DNA from: Candidatus Heimdallarchaeota archaeon
GTDB lineage: Archaea; Asgardarchaeota; Heimdallarchaeia; JABLTI01
Direction of reading: 5' to 3'
DNA: 48,091 nucleotides
Assembly (NCBI GenBank): GCA_018238155.1
Contig: JABCTZ010000040.1
Location: 1 to 48,091 of the forward strand
A model generated the notes under the pieces. It saw only the letters and a list, made by a program, of their open reading frames with translations. It did no database searches and was not told the origin of the DNA. Shown here one piece after another: positions 1 to 9,542 of the stretch; position 1 is the first letter of the stretch, and every line of letters begins with the position of its first letter. The position numbers and the translations under genes were made by a program.

Positions 1-18
1 TATGGTTATTTTTTTCAT
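1..18 (-). CDS. 5' end of a gene running off the left edge
   Basis: An ATG at 18-16 opens a minus-strand frame that reads MKKITI before leaving the window. It sits exactly where the start of the secreted protein at 34939 sits relative to the second copy of the shared promoter/leader block. The Lys-Lys start would suit a signal peptide. By inference this is another exported protein under the same promoter type; nothing more can be said from six codons. Confidence 0.5.
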
Positions 19-36
19 TTTCTTATCATTCCTTTT

Positions 37-75
37 GCGAAGAAAAGATTAGTAAAGAAAAGATTAGTAAAGACT
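37..75. repeat. Tandem 15-bp units in leader, copy A
   Basis: Units of 15 bp lie head to tail: GCGAAGAAAAGATTA at 37-51, GTAAAGAAAAGATTA at 52-66, then a partial unit GTAAAGACT. The array lies in the presumed 5' untranslated region of the gene starting at 18. The same array with slightly different units occurs at 34958-34997, so it is a conserved part of the leader. Confidence 0.75.
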
Positions 76-157
76 AACAACCTTTCTTACAATACACTCT
101 CTCATTTTCTCTAATACTTCCTTTCACCTAAGTATTAAGCGATAGTATTTATGTAGT

Positions 158-168
158 TTTATATAAAG
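158..168 (-). promoter_or_regulatory. Archaeal TATA box of copy A
   Basis: The minus strand reads CTTTATATAAA, a good archaeal TATA box, preceded by an A-rich stretch that could serve as BRE. A start site about 25 bp downstream would give a leader of roughly 115 nt before the ATG at 18. A near palindrome around GACGTC (about 181-188), upstream of the box on the minus strand, is conserved in copy B and could be an operator. Confidence 0.6.
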
Positions 169-261
169 ATTTTGAATATGATGACGTCTTGAGTATATAT
201 GATGAAAATTTTAAGACTTTTTTCAACTAGTATTTTTACGAATAATCCATCTATTTCATGA

Positions 262-862
262 CTATGGATCAAGTTTGAATAACCATTTAATAATCTTAAT
301 CACCTTATGAGCAGAAACAATAAATTTTACTTTACTTCTTTTTTTTTTCGTACAGAAAAAGGACCAATCACAAGCGGAGCATTTTTTCGGTGAGGGATAT
401 TTGGAAAATTTACGGCTCATGATCTTGTTAACAGTTTCAGAGATTTCGACCTCAACATCATTCAGAATGTCTTGACTAATATCAACTTCAGATCTAGTTC
501 CTTCATCTAAATGGTGAACAGTGGCTTGTTTAGGATGGAAACCTAATTGCACGAATAGAAGCAATAGCATAGAGCCGGAGCTGTTTGACATAATCAGTTG
601 CAAGCTCGGTATTATCATGTTCCTTAAAATCAACAATCTTGAGGGCTTCCAACTCACCTTTTTCATTGAGCTTCTTGATAAGATCAATTTGACCTGCAAT
701 GAGCGTCTCTTCCAAAGCAAACTCAAAAGATTTCTCGGTTTCAAGGATCATGTTGAATTCATTGCCGAAATTCTTGACGTAATTTTGAACGATGCGAGTA
801 GCACTACTCTTGAATCTCTCCATATACTCTCGAGTACAATATCTGAGAAAGAAATTATCCTC
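262..862 (-). pseudogene. Decayed C-terminal nuclease domain of a UvrD-type helicase
   Basis: Two overlapping minus-strand frames together give the C-terminal PD-(D/E)XK domain of a UvrD/AddA-like helicase-nuclease. The first frame (862 to about 540) carries GQIDLI and, after a spacer, IVDFKEHD, the Asp and Asp-x-Lys of the nuclease motif, followed by YVKQLRLYA. Around 535-560 the frame breaks; the next frame carries CSACDWSFFC, the cysteines of the Cas4/AddB-type Fe-S cluster, and ends at 262. The first frame has no start and is preceded by a stop at 863-865, so this is a headless, frameshifted remnant. Its less AT-rich codon use resembles the helicase half at 11935-12987, which I infer to be the other part of the same gene. 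Confidence 0.75.
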
Positions 863-870
863 TCAATTTT

Positions 871-3297
871 TCAAGTGGGTCCTATTCCAAACAGAAACTC
901 AGATTCTTCTTTGACTTTAGTGAACAAATAGACCTTTTTCTTCGCTCTCGTAATTCCTACAAAGAACAATCTTTTCTCTTCATCATTTGGTAATGATAGA
1001 TCAGGATTTATTAAATTATAACTATAAGCAGGTGGTATTTCAGTTGGGAATCCATATGTTCCACAAAACATATTCAATATGATAACATGTTCTGCTTCCA
1101 AGCCCTTACTTTTGTGGACAGTTGAAAATCTTACTCCGTCTCTTATTATTGTCCCCTCGTTATTTCTTATTTCTATTTCGATATCGGGATTTTTATTGCA
1201 TTCATCTTTGATATAGCTATATCCAAAACCGATTCGTGATAGCACCATAATTTCATTATCCTTAACGCCTTCTTCCAATAACGATAGAATCAATGACAGT
1301 GTTTCCTCTATTTGTTTTTCTCGATAATCATAATCGTCCTTTGCGATAATCCGTTTAATGCTTATTGAGTTGCTTGTACTTTCCTTGCCCACAAGTAACT
1401 TGTCAATATAATCAGTGCATTTTCTTATTATCGAATACCCATAATCGATTATTGCTTGCGGATTGCGATAATTTCTTTCCAACAAAATTTGCTCACATTT
1501 GGTATCTATGTAATTATCAATATCTATCATATATTTATTTGAAGCACCAGAGAATCCATAAATCGATTGCCAATCGTCCCCTACACAAAAAACTCTGCAA
1601 TCTTCTACTCGATTACAAATAGCCAACAATAATCTTAATCTAGAAAGAGAGATGTCTTGAAATTCATCTACTAATACCATTTTATATTTCGCTAGTGCAA
1701 GTGTATCATCATCTCTCCTAATTATTTCAAATGATTTGTTTATCATGTCTTCAAAATCTATTTGACCGGTATCTTCGAGGAAGCTAGTATATCTGATGAG
1801 AATACTGATAACCAATTCAAAAAAAGCTCTATCTTGAGTATTTAGACTATTCATTTTTCTCTCAATATATTCTATAAATGCTATCTGGTCAAAACCAGCT
1901 ACTTTGATATTCGTTATCGTATTAATTATTAAGTCTGCAATAACATCATCACTTTTATCAGCAAATGTTCTGTCCAGTAATTCAATTATCTCATGATTAT
2001 TTTTTGGTTTAAACTTTATATCATATATTTGACAGTATTCGAGTAATTTAGTATGTAATTGATTTCCTTTCCACAATTTGTAGTCCGTTTCCCATAACAC
2101 CTTGCCATGTTTCTTAAACTGTCTTTTCTTCCAGTGCCGCTCCTTTATGTATTCCTTGGGACTTTTCAGAAACCAATTAGGAACTCTATCATTTTTCTTT
2201 GTTATCGCCCAATGTTCTAAATAGATATCATAATCAGTCAGAAAAAAATCTGGTTTGTATTCTTTATCAGCATCATTGTCACACCAATTAACAATCTTTT
2301 CATATTCATATTTGATGCCGTTTTTTAAGAAGAAATCAGCTATTTCCTTTTCAGCAAAACTCTTTACTCTTGTACCATCCAACGATTCGTATTCCTTCAT
2401 TTGTTGGTACAGCATTTTTGCTTCTAAGTTGCTGTCTTCTCTCCATAGAAAATCTCTAGCTCTCGAGTAACTTTCTTTGTAGGTAATATATTGCTCTTGA
2501 AAGAACGGATTTTCTTCTTTTGCGACCATTATTATTTCTTTTAGCTTTTTCTCTTTGTCTCTTATAAGCTTCTTAGAATATTTACTATCATGCGCTCCTT
2601 GAATGATACTATTTCCCAAACCATGAAAAGTAGCTACTTTAACGGTCTTAATATTATAATTCTCATACAATCTTTTTTGAACTTCTTTTACTGCATTTCT
2701 ATTATATGCTAAAACTAAAATCTCCTCTTCAAGTATCTTTCTTTTCAAAACATAAAATGCTATTCTGTCAGTTAGTAGCTTTGTCTTTCCAGAACCAGGT
2801 CCTGCTACGACCAAATTGAAATTATCATTTGTCAAGATTGCATCGATTTGCTCTTTGTTTAGTTTGCTTTGAATAAATTCAGTGCCATCAAAAAATTGTG
2901 AATGTCTCTCTCTTTGTATTCTAAGATAATTTTCATTATATGCTTTCAAAAAAGCAAGATAATCTTTGATTTCATCAAGTAAGATATCAATTGATGTTGT
3001 TTGAGAAATTTCAACATTGACAATAACTTTTTTCCTAAAAAATAAAAATTGTGATAGTTGTGTTTGTAGTTGATATAGGACGTTTCTTATTTTGTGGTGA
3101 TTTCTTAGAGTTAGATATACCCGATATTGTTTCAATGGATTAATACATTTAGATTTCACCAGTTCCAATTTGCTAAAAACATCTTGCGAAATTTCTATAA
3201 TATCTCTTTTTCTTTTTCGTTTGAACAACACAAAAAAAAACAACACAACTCCACAGAATAACAAAATTGGTAGCAATATCCAGAAATCAATTCCCAA
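871..3297 (-). CDS. Membrane-anchored HelD-like UvrD/Rep helicase with nuclease-like insert
   Basis: This is an 808-residue superfamily 1A helicase. An N-terminal hydrophobic segment (residues 6-25) is followed by KRKRKR, so the protein is probably tethered to the membrane facing the cytoplasm. Helicase motifs are complete: Walker A AGPGSGKT (165-172), DEFQD (Walker B), GDDWQSIYGFSGA, the Arg motif RNYRNP, STVHKSKGLE and GITRAKKKVYLF near the C terminus. Between motifs Ia and II is an insert with SFAEKEIADFF, YKPDF and a following YLEHW. This looks like the restriction-endonuclease-like domain of DNA helicase IV proteins, with Trp where a catalytic Lys would be expected. It lies just upstream of and divergent from the type III-C operon and appears to be part of the same inserted cassette. 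A role in defence is inference; the helicase identity is firm. Confidence 0.85.
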   Translation of the reverse strand: MGIDFWILLPILLFCGVVLFFFVLFKRKRKRDIIEISQDVFSKLELVKSKCINPLKQYRVYLTLRNHHKIRNVLYQLQTQLSQFLFFRKKVIVNVEISQTTSIDILLDEIKDYLAFLKAYNENYLRIQRERHSQFFDGTEFIQSKLNKEQIDAILTNDNFNLVVAGPGSGKTKLLTDRIAFYVLKRKILEEEILVLAYNRNAVKEVQKRLYENYNIKTVKVATFHGLGNSIIQGAHDSKYSKKLIRDKEKKLKEIIMVAKEENPFFQEQYITYKESYSRARDFLWREDSNLEAKMLYQQMKEYESLDGTRVKSFAEKEIADFFLKNGIKYEYEKIVNWCDNDADKEYKPDFFLTDYDIYLEHWAITKKNDRVPNWFLKSPKEYIKERHWKKRQFKKHGKVLWETDYKLWKGNQLHTKLLEYCQIYDIKFKPKNNHEIIELLDRTFADKSDDVIADLIINTITNIKVAGFDQIAFIEYIERKMNSLNTQDRAFFELVISILIRYTSFLEDTGQIDFEDMINKSFEIIRRDDDTLALAKYKMVLVDEFQDISLSRLRLLLAICNRVEDCRVFCVGDDWQSIYGFSGASNKYMIDIDNYIDTKCEQILLERNYRNPQAIIDYGYSIIRKCTDYIDKLLVGKESTSNSISIKRIIAKDDYDYREKQIEETLSLILSLLEEGVKDNEIMVLSRIGFGYSYIKDECNKNPDIEIEIRNNEGTIIRDGVRFSTVHKSKGLEAEHVIILNMFCGTYGFPTEIPPAYSYNLINPDLSLPNDEEKRLFFVGITRAKKKVYLFTKVKEESEFLFGIGPT

Positions 3298-3688
3298 TTT
3301 AACTCCTCGGTACCTTTCAATTACTAGTAATTAGTGCTCTAACTCTTATTACTTCACTTGGCAATTTTTCTTATTAAACGTATAAATCCGAGCTTTTTGA
3401 TATTAATTCTGAGAAAAACAAACTTTGGAAAGTGAGAAAAAATCGTGAATACAACTTCTAGTGAAGCATCTCTTAAGGGAATTGAAGTAATGAAAATCAT
3501 TTTCAACTATGTAAAAAAACGTGTAAAATTAACCTAATTTGAAAGTGCTTCCAAAGAATTAAATTTGAAGGTTCTTATAAATTTCATTTGAGTTTAGCAT
3601 TAGAGAAATTAATACCATATTAGATTTGTATAACAAAAAACGAAAAGATTATTAAGAATAATTTGAGTTGTAATTATTGGGAATAGAG
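3298..3688. other. Divergent intergenic region with possible cmr promoter
   Basis: There is no gene in these 391 bp between the divergent helicase and the CRISPR effector operon. CTTATAAAT at about 3574-3582 could be the TATA box of the cmr operon, giving a leader of roughly 80-85 nt. I looked here for CRISPR repeats because arrays often sit at this position and found no direct repeat longer than a few bases. Confidence 0.4.
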
Positions 3689-4735
3689 ATGAAAGAATAT
3701 TTTATTAAATTTCAAGCTAAAACACCTATTTGGAGTGGAGATGTAAAAGGGCAAAATAGCCTATTAAGAGAGACAGGGATAATTGGGAGCTTAAGGTGGT
3801 GGTATGAGATAATAACAAGGGGATTTGGTTTTTTTTCTTGTGATCCTACAAATACGAATTGTAAAGAAGGGAATCGTTGCAGAACTTGCGAGTTATTTGG
3901 TTGTACAGGTTGGATGAGAAAATTTCGATTAGAGATTGACGGTTTCCAAAAAATAGAGGAATTATCTATAGGAGTTCGTATTACTCACTACGGAAAAAGG
4001 CACAAATTTAAGAGAAAAATTTCTGGTCTAGTTCACAAAGGAGAAATACGTTTAAGATTTGTACCCCTAAGAAAAATTAGTGATGAAGAATGGTTTCTAT
4101 TAAACAGAACTTTTGAGGTAATAGAAGAATACTCTGCATTAGGGGCACATTTATCTCAAGGAAATGGTGTGATAAAGATTATTATAAATTCACTTCCAAA
4201 AGGTAATGGAGAAATACTTGCAGCAAATAAACAGAAAATAAAAAATACCAATGGTTTTCCCAACCTTGAAAATTTCTTTTTTTACACCTTTCGTTTAAGT
4301 TTTAAAGAAAGTATTGCACAACTAATCAATGATAAGGTTTTCTGGGTAAAAAATCCAAGAGCTGCTATTAGAAGCAATTGGGATACTTGGAAAAAACTCT
4401 GGGAAGAGAAAGAATTTTTACCTTTAGGTTTTCACGTAAGAGATTCAATTAGAATGCTAGAACCTGTGAAGAATCTCCGCCATGAGGTATTTGGAAAACT
4501 AGGCAATGGCTCAAAAATATTTGTTTCACATAGCTATAAAGTTAATGATATAAATGCAGATTTTAGAGTCTGGGGTTATGATATAAATGAAAATCTAAAG
4601 TCCAAAATAATTCCAAAACTAGAAACTGACTTACAGAAGTATATCTTTTCAAATGTGAATAATAATAGTTTAATAAGCTGTAAATTAATAGTTAAAAAAA
4701 CAGGTCGAGAACTTTTGGAGAAATGGAAAAAATGA
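3689..4735 (+). CDS. cmr1: Type III RAMP protein Cmr1 (Cas7 group)
   Basis: First gene of the type III effector operon. Near the N terminus it has TPIWSGD followed by LRETGIIGSLRWWYEI, the Cmr1 signature, then a cysteine cluster (C-x5-C-x4-C-x2-C, around residues 54-69) and LFGCTGW, as in Cmr1. Cmr1 caps the Cas7 backbone at the 3' end of the crRNA in Cmr-type complexes. About 348 residues is normal for the family. I take the ATG at 3689 rather than the TTG four codons upstream. The stop overlaps the next gene, so translation is probably coupled. The cysteines could bind Zn, which is inference. Confidence 0.85.
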   Translation: MKEYFIKFQAKTPIWSGDVKGQNSLLRETGIIGSLRWWYEIITRGFGFFSCDPTNTNCKEGNRCRTCELFGCTGWMRKFRLEIDGFQKIEELSIGVRITHYGKRHKFKRKISGLVHKGEIRLRFVPLRKISDEEWFLLNRTFEVIEEYSALGAHLSQGNGVIKIIINSLPKGNGEILAANKQKIKNTNGFPNLENFFFYTFRLSFKESIAQLINDKVFWVKNPRAAIRSNWDTWKKLWEEKEFLPLGFHVRDSIRMLEPVKNLRHEVFGKLGNGSKIFVSHSYKVNDINADFRVWGYDINENLKSKIIPKLETDLQKYIFSNVNNNSLISCKLIVKKTGRELLEKWKK

Positions 4736-5598
4736 TTCATGATTATTATCTTTTTGAAGCTTATCTCAATGAAAACATCGAAATACAAGCTAAAAAACTA
4801 GCTCGAAAAAAAACTGAAAAACTAAATAGAAAAGAAGAAAACATTGAGAAAGAAAAATCGTGGGAAATTTCATATCCAAAAAAGACTGAGCTAGAAGTAT
4901 TTCCTCAGAATTCTGTAATTATCAAAATCACTTTCAAGCTTAAAAAACCTTTTTTGAGTAAAGGGGCCGGAGAATTTCATTTTTTAGGTAAGGGAATAAC
5001 AGAAAATTCATTAGCAAGGGATAAAATTTTTCGTTGCCCAATAATTAGAGCTTCAGGTTGGAAGGGAAATTTGCGATTTGCTAGTGAAAGGGTTTCAGGT
5101 TTAAACATGAATAAAACCTCAAAAGGAGAAATTATACGACGCTTGTTTGGTTCCAAACCTGACGAGGAAAATCAATTAAAAGGGAGATTGTATTTCTTTC
5201 CTACATTTTTTAATAATGGTGAAGAAAAAGATGCTATTACTCCTTTAAAAAGAAAATCAAGAACCCCTGCAAGAGGACCTATTATCTTTGAAGTGATAAA
5301 AAAAGAAACGCAAGGGGAGTTCTATTTACTTTATTTTCCATATCCGAAATCAAAGGAGTATAACAAAGAGGAGCAAAAAGAAGATCTTATATTTTTAGTA
5401 AAAACTCTAAATTTGATGTTTTATACATTCGGTTTTTCAGCAAAGAAAAGCTCTGGTTTTGGAGTAATCGAGAATGCACTGGAAGGCGTTTTCTGGATAA
5501 AAAAGAATAAGAAAATTAATGAATTCTTTTTTAGCAATTTAAACGAGCTTGAAAAAAAAATATCTGATAATTCTTTTGGTGAGAATAATGAGCTCTAA
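4732..5598 (+). CDS. Type III RAMP protein, Cmr6-like (Cas7 group)
   Basis: This 288-residue RAMP protein opens with a very Lys/Glu-rich segment (about residues 1-50) followed by the RAMP fold. It shows KPFLSKGAGE, then RASGWKGNLRFAS, RRLFGS, GRLYFFPTFF, and a Gly-rich loop FSAKKSSGFG near the end. These match Cas7-group RAMPs of the Cmr6/Cmr4 type, and position in the operon fits Cmr6, though the family assignment within Cas7 is less certain than for its neighbours. The ATG at 4732 overlaps the cmr1 stop as ATGA, with GGAG 11 nt upstream; another ATG at 4723 is only 2 nt from that GGAG. The 3' end overlaps the start of cas10. Confidence 0.75.
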   Translation: MIHDYYLFEAYLNENIEIQAKKLARKKTEKLNRKEENIEKEKSWEISYPKKTELEVFPQNSVIIKITFKLKKPFLSKGAGEFHFLGKGITENSLARDKIFRCPIIRASGWKGNLRFASERVSGLNMNKTSKGEIIRRLFGSKPDEENQLKGRLYFFPTFFNNGEEKDAITPLKRKSRTPARGPIIFEVIKKETQGEFYLLYFPYPKSKEYNKEEQKEDLIFLVKTLNLMFYTFGFSAKKSSGFGVIENALEGVFWIKKNKKINEFFFSNLNELEKKISDNSFGENNEL

Positions 5599-8500
5599 AA
5601 AACTTCTTGAAGAGATTAAAGATAACAGAGAACCAATACTTTTTGGCGAGATTGGTGCATTACTTCATGATCTAGGTAAATATCACCCTAAGTTTATTGA
5701 AAGCAAAGCAGCAAATATTACTCTTAAATTTGAACATCAAAAAATTGATGAAATTCTTGGTAAAAATTCTGAAATCATTAAATTTCTTAATAAATCTAAA
5801 ATAAAAATTAACGATAAGGAAACAAAAGTTTACGACATTATAAGATATCACCATTTTGATCAAAATAATGGTTTTCAAAATGATATTGTAGATGCATTTA
5901 TTTTCTGTGATGGAAAAAATTCCGCTGACGATAAGGGTATTGTTAGAGAAAAGCAACCTATTAACAAGACGATTATTGCCTCCCCTTTTGGTTTTAAAAA
6001 GGAGAGAATTAGTTTAGGGAACCTTTCTAAAGGTTTTTCTAAACTAGAAGAAAAATTAGAGAAGATTTTTAAAAAATGTTTTTCAAAAACTTATCAGTTA
6101 AAGAGTCTTAGAAATAAACTAATGAAGATTCTTGAAAAACATTTTAATCAAGCTCTAGGAGAAACAAGAATACCCGCTAATGATGTAACCTTGTGGGATC
6201 ATTCATATTCTACAGCAGGTCTTTTCAAAACATTACTCACCAAATTTATTCTTGAAGGCACTGAAAAGATTGATGATAAGCCGTTTAGAATAATTGGTTT
6301 TTGTTGGAATGGAACATATTATATAAACAAAGGAAAAAAGATTGCCGATATTTTAATACGAAAAGAGAACATCAAAAAGATTAAAGGTAGACTGAAAAAC
6401 AAATTTGAGTATGAAAATCCAATTGGTAATATGCTCTATGAGGATTTAAATGGAATTTACTTTACTTTTCCAAATGTCACAGATGAAAAAGTTTTGCAGA
6501 AATTAGCAAAAGAATGTGCTGAAATTGCATTATCACTTATAGAGAAGAAGAGTAATGATGAAATATATCCATTCTTCACTCTTAGTGAACCAACAAGTAT
6601 TTTAGCAAAAACTTTTCCTAATCAACTTCAGTTTGCTTTAGATAAAAGGAACTTTCCAAAAATGAGTCCTATTCTTTTTATTGGTAATGATGAGAAAGAA
6701 AATTCTAAAGTCAGTATTACATCCCAAAAACGTTTTAATCAGAATAAAAAATATGGAGATAAATGTCCAGTTTGTAATTTGAGAACCAAATCACCTGATA
6801 AGAAACTTTGTGAAAAATGCAATGAAAATAGAAAAGGACGAATATCTTTATGGAAAAATCGCTCAAATACCATTTGGTTTAATGAAATAGCAGATAATAA
6901 TAATCGAATTGTGCTGTATAACTTGAGTTTTAATCTCAATAATTGGTTAAATGGAAATGCATTTGGAACAATTTATTCCCAAAGCATAGAGGAATGGCTA
7001 AATTCTAGAAAAGATGGTAATCCTGTATTAGACATCTTAAAGGAAATCATTGATAATTTTCAAGAAGGAATAAAAAAGAAAATAAAGTCAAAATCAAAAA
7101 TTATAAAGAATGGTCAACTCCCTCAGGAGAAAGAGAAGAAATTTAAAGCAGATTTACTAATTTTGAAACAATTATTAGAAAAGTTCGTCTTTAAGAAAGA
7201 ACCGAATATTTCCACTCTTCTTCATTATCTTATTCTTCTTTTTGACCAAGATAATTTGCTTATGGTTTTCAATGATAACCAGTTAAATAATTTTAGAAAA
7301 AAACTTTTAAAAACCTTTTTTGAAGAGAAAGTCTCAGAAAAAAATATAGCGTCTTATTTGAAATCTCATCCTCAAATAAAATCAGATGATATTGCTTCTC
7401 AATTCTTTTCTCAGAACCCTTCCCCAGCACGTATCTATAGAGTTTGGAAAGAAACAGAAGAGTTCTTTGAACTAGTTAGTAAAAAAATAAGAAAAGAACT
7501 TGGAGAATGGACAAGGTTGGAATTCAAAATTTATTCTCCAATAAATGCTATTTTGGAAAAGAATACGTTATACTCTATTCAAATAAAATACTTGAAACCA
7601 GAAAGCCTTATTGTATTTCATTCCTCAGATGGAGAATTTTACACAAGTGAATCACTAACAAAGTTTAGTATAAAAGATAAGAAAAATGGAAAAGAGGAAC
7701 AAGGATTAAAAGCAATTCGCTATGGCTTAAGAGAAATAGGAATTCATTGGATTTCAGCTGAGGAAACTCTCAACAAGAATTTGTTAAAGAATAGTGATAT
7801 GAGAAGAAATGGAGAGAACTGGGAGTTATTAAAGACTGAGAGCATTAAGAAAGAGCAGTATTCTCCATTTATTGAGATATCAAAATCTTCCATCGCCCTC
7901 CGTGTAATCATTCCTGCAGAAAATTCTGCGAAAATACTTGAACAGATTACAAAACTATACAACGAACGTTTTGAAAAAGTGCTTGGTAAATTACCACTAA
8001 AAATTGGAATACTTGCATCTAAAAGAAAATTCCCATTATATATGCTTTTAGAAGCTAGCGAGTATCTTTTCAGTGAAAAAATCTTTGATAAACCTGTTGT
8101 AATGGATCCATGGTGGCAACTTTCAACTGATTTAATAGATGATAAATATTTTAATTGGTATCCAACTGAAAATCATGATAATTCATTAAAAAATCTTGAA
8201 AAACTTTCTTCTGGGAAAGCCTTCATCTTATATCCTGGATATTTTGATTTTGAATTTCTTCTAAATACAACAGATAGATTTGAAATTGGTTATAAATCAG
8301 ATGGAAAAAGAGCCAATAGATCTTATCAATTATTATCAAACAAGGCATTTTATCTCCACTTTATCCCAGAAATGAATCAATTATGGCAAATTTTATCAAA
8401 TGGATTATCAAAATCACAAATATTTTCCATTGAGAAAAAGTTAATCTCTAAAATAAGCATATGGAGAAATGTTTCTGATGTGGAAAAAAATCAAGTACTA

Positions 8501-8674
8501 AAAGAGTTTGCTACAGCTGTTTTAAGAAATGCTTTTAGAGCAGATTGGGCAAAAATAGAAACAAAAAAACAAAGATTTCTTATTGAATCAGCAATTAATG
8601 GCTTTTTATTAGATACAATAGACTTTTTTGAGCATACAATAAAAGGAGAAATTGAAAAAAATGAAGTTCTATGA
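5588..8674 (+). CDS. csx11: Cas10-family large subunit, Csx11-like (type III-C), no GGDD
   Basis: This 1028-residue protein is the large subunit of the effector complex. It starts with an HD-nuclease motif, FGEIGALLHDLGKYHPKF (H27-D28), with a later RYHH pair, so single-stranded DNase activity is plausible. A Zn ribbon follows (C393, C396, C408, C411). The second Palm domain is recognisable from RVIIPAENSAKILEQI and the later KIGILASKRKFPLYM. The residues just before it, where GGDD should be, read KSSIAL (about 766-771). The protein therefore should not make cyclic oligoadenylate. Csx11-type divergence with an inactivated cyclase is the hallmark of subtype III-C. The start at 5588 follows GGTGAG and overlaps the previous stop. 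With no cOA, any accessory effector must be triggered another way. Confidence 0.85.
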   Translation: MSSKKLLEEIKDNREPILFGEIGALLHDLGKYHPKFIESKAANITLKFEHQKIDEILGKNSEIIKFLNKSKIKINDKETKVYDIIRYHHFDQNNGFQNDIVDAFIFCDGKNSADDKGIVREKQPINKTIIASPFGFKKERISLGNLSKGFSKLEEKLEKIFKKCFSKTYQLKSLRNKLMKILEKHFNQALGETRIPANDVTLWDHSYSTAGLFKTLLTKFILEGTEKIDDKPFRIIGFCWNGTYYINKGKKIADILIRKENIKKIKGRLKNKFEYENPIGNMLYEDLNGIYFTFPNVTDEKVLQKLAKECAEIALSLIEKKSNDEIYPFFTLSEPTSILAKTFPNQLQFALDKRNFPKMSPILFIGNDEKENSKVSITSQKRFNQNKKYGDKCPVCNLRTKSPDKKLCEKCNENRKGRISLWKNRSNTIWFNEIADNNNRIVLYNLSFNLNNWLNGNAFGTIYSQSIEEWLNSRKDGNPVLDILKEIIDNFQEGIKKKIKSKSKIIKNGQLPQEKEKKFKADLLILKQLLEKFVFKKEPNISTLLHYLILLFDQDNLLMVFNDNQLNNFRKKLLKTFFEEKVSEKNIASYLKSHPQIKSDDIASQFFSQNPSPARIYRVWKETEEFFELVSKKIRKELGEWTRLEFKIYSPINAILEKNTLYSIQIKYLKPESLIVFHSSDGEFYTSESLTKFSIKDKKNGKEEQGLKAIRYGLREIGIHWISAEETLNKNLLKNSDMRRNGENWELLKTESIKKEQYSPFIEISKSSIALRVIIPAENSAKILEQITKLYNERFEKVLGKLPLKIGILASKRKFPLYMLLEASEYLFSEKIFDKPVVMDPWWQLSTDLIDDKYFNWYPTENHDNSLKNLEKLSSGKAFILYPGYFDFEFLLNTTDRFEIGYKSDGKRANRSYQLLSNKAFYLHFIPEMNQLWQILSNGLSKSQIFSIEKKLISKISIWRNVSDVEKNQVLKEFATAVLRNAFRADWAKIETKKQRFLIESAINGFLLDTIDFFEHTIKGEIEKNEVL

Positions 8675-9542
8675 AGAGAAAAACTATCTTGGAATTGCTC
8701 TCGATCCGATACATGTAGGTGCCGGGGGCTATAGACTTAGCAGAGTTGATAACACAATTGTTAGAGATCCTGCAACAGATATCCCAAAAATACCTGGAAC
8801 ATCAATTGCAGGTGTAATACGAGAATACGCAACGCTTTTCTTAATGGAAAAGAATTCAAGTGAAACACAGTACAAAAGAGAAAGTGCGGAGCGAGATGTC
8901 AGTAATTATTTTGGCGATGATAGTAGACAAGGATCAGTAAGATTTTACGATGCACAAATTATTTTCTTTCCAGTTTCATCAACCAAAGGAACTATATGGC
9001 TTACAACTCCACAACTCATAGAATACTGGTCCAAAAAATCAAGTGAAACACAGCACAACAATAATTTTACTTGTATTAGTGGAGAAAAAGCATATGCTAT
9101 TAAAGGACTAAATAATGAAAACAACTCCATAAATCTTGGGTGGTTATTGTTAGAATTTGAAGAGAAAAAATTTAGCCCCTCTTTATTATTATACCCTCTA
9201 GTAAACAAATCTGCTGAAAAAATAGTCGTTCTAAATGAGAAATTATTCTCTCAAATTATTAATGACAATCTAGAAGTTAGAACTTCAGTTAGGATTGATC
9301 CTAAAACTGGTGCAGCAGAAGATAGAGGGCTCTTTACTTATGAAGCAATACCCAGAACAACTATTTTTGGTTTTGAAATTGGAATTGACAAACGAAGAAA
9401 TAGAGAGAATAACAAGATTGAGGGTTTAATCAATAGCTCTTTCAAATATCTTAAGCTTCTTGGTATAGGAGGTATGGGAACAAGGGGTTTTGGAAGAATT
9501 ATGGTTGAAGAGATAAAAGATTTGGAGGAGAAAAAGGGATGA
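8661..9542 (+). CDS. cmr4: Type III RAMP backbone protein Cmr4 (Cas7)
   Basis: This 293-residue protein begins with the Cmr4 signature LDPIHVGAGG, then SRVDNTIVRD and IPKIPGTSIAGVIREY. The Asp in VDNT (D30) aligns with the catalytic Asp that cuts target RNA at 6-nt intervals in Cmr4/Csm3. FGDDSRQGSVRFYDAQ and FFPVSSTKGTIWLTTP follow, again typical. The C-terminal Gly-rich segment LLGIGGMGTRGFGRI is the RAMP RNA-binding loop. Several copies would form the crRNA-bound backbone. The ATG at 8661 overlaps the cas10 stop and lies downstream of AAAAGGAG. The end overlaps cmr5 as ATGA. RNA cleavage should be intact. Confidence 0.9.
   Translation: MKFYEEKNYLGIALDPIHVGAGGYRLSRVDNTIVRDPATDIPKIPGTSIAGVIREYATLFLMEKNSSETQYKRESAERDVSNYFGDDSRQGSVRFYDAQIIFFPVSSTKGTIWLTTPQLIEYWSKKSSETQHNNNFTCISGEKAYAIKGLNNENNSINLGWLLLEFEEKKFSPSLLLYPLVNKSAEKIVVLNEKLFSQIINDNLEVRTSVRIDPKTGAAEDRGLFTYEAIPRTTIFGFEIGIDKRRNRENNKIEGLINSSFKYLKLLGIGGMGTRGFGRIMVEEIKDLEEKKG

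Larger units (their letters stand above)
16..249 (-). repeat. Promoter/leader repeat, copy A
   Basis: This block of about 234 bp is highly similar to 34937-35181, in the same orientation. Shared landmarks in the same order are the start codon, CTTATCATTCC, a tandem ~15-bp unit, CTTTCACCTAAGTAT, a TATA box, GATGACGTCTTGAGTA and TTTTTACGAATAATCCA. In both copies the block lies immediately upstream of a minus-strand start codon, so it reads as a duplicated promoter plus 5' untranslated leader. Copy A ends 13 bp from the stop of the helicase remnant at 262. Confidence 0.85.

Noticed and set aside
521..931. Plus-strand frame over the helicase remnant
   Set aside because: Antisense shadow; the minus strand carries the recognisable nuclease and Fe-S motifs.
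3298..3688. Possible CRISPR array or leader next to the effector operon
   Set aside because: No direct repeats of 20-40 bp with regular spacing; only short AT-rich similarities.
5588..8674. GGDD cyclase motif in Cas10
   Set aside because: Searched the translation; the Palm-like segment lacks GGDD, and no GGDD or GGDE occurs elsewhere.
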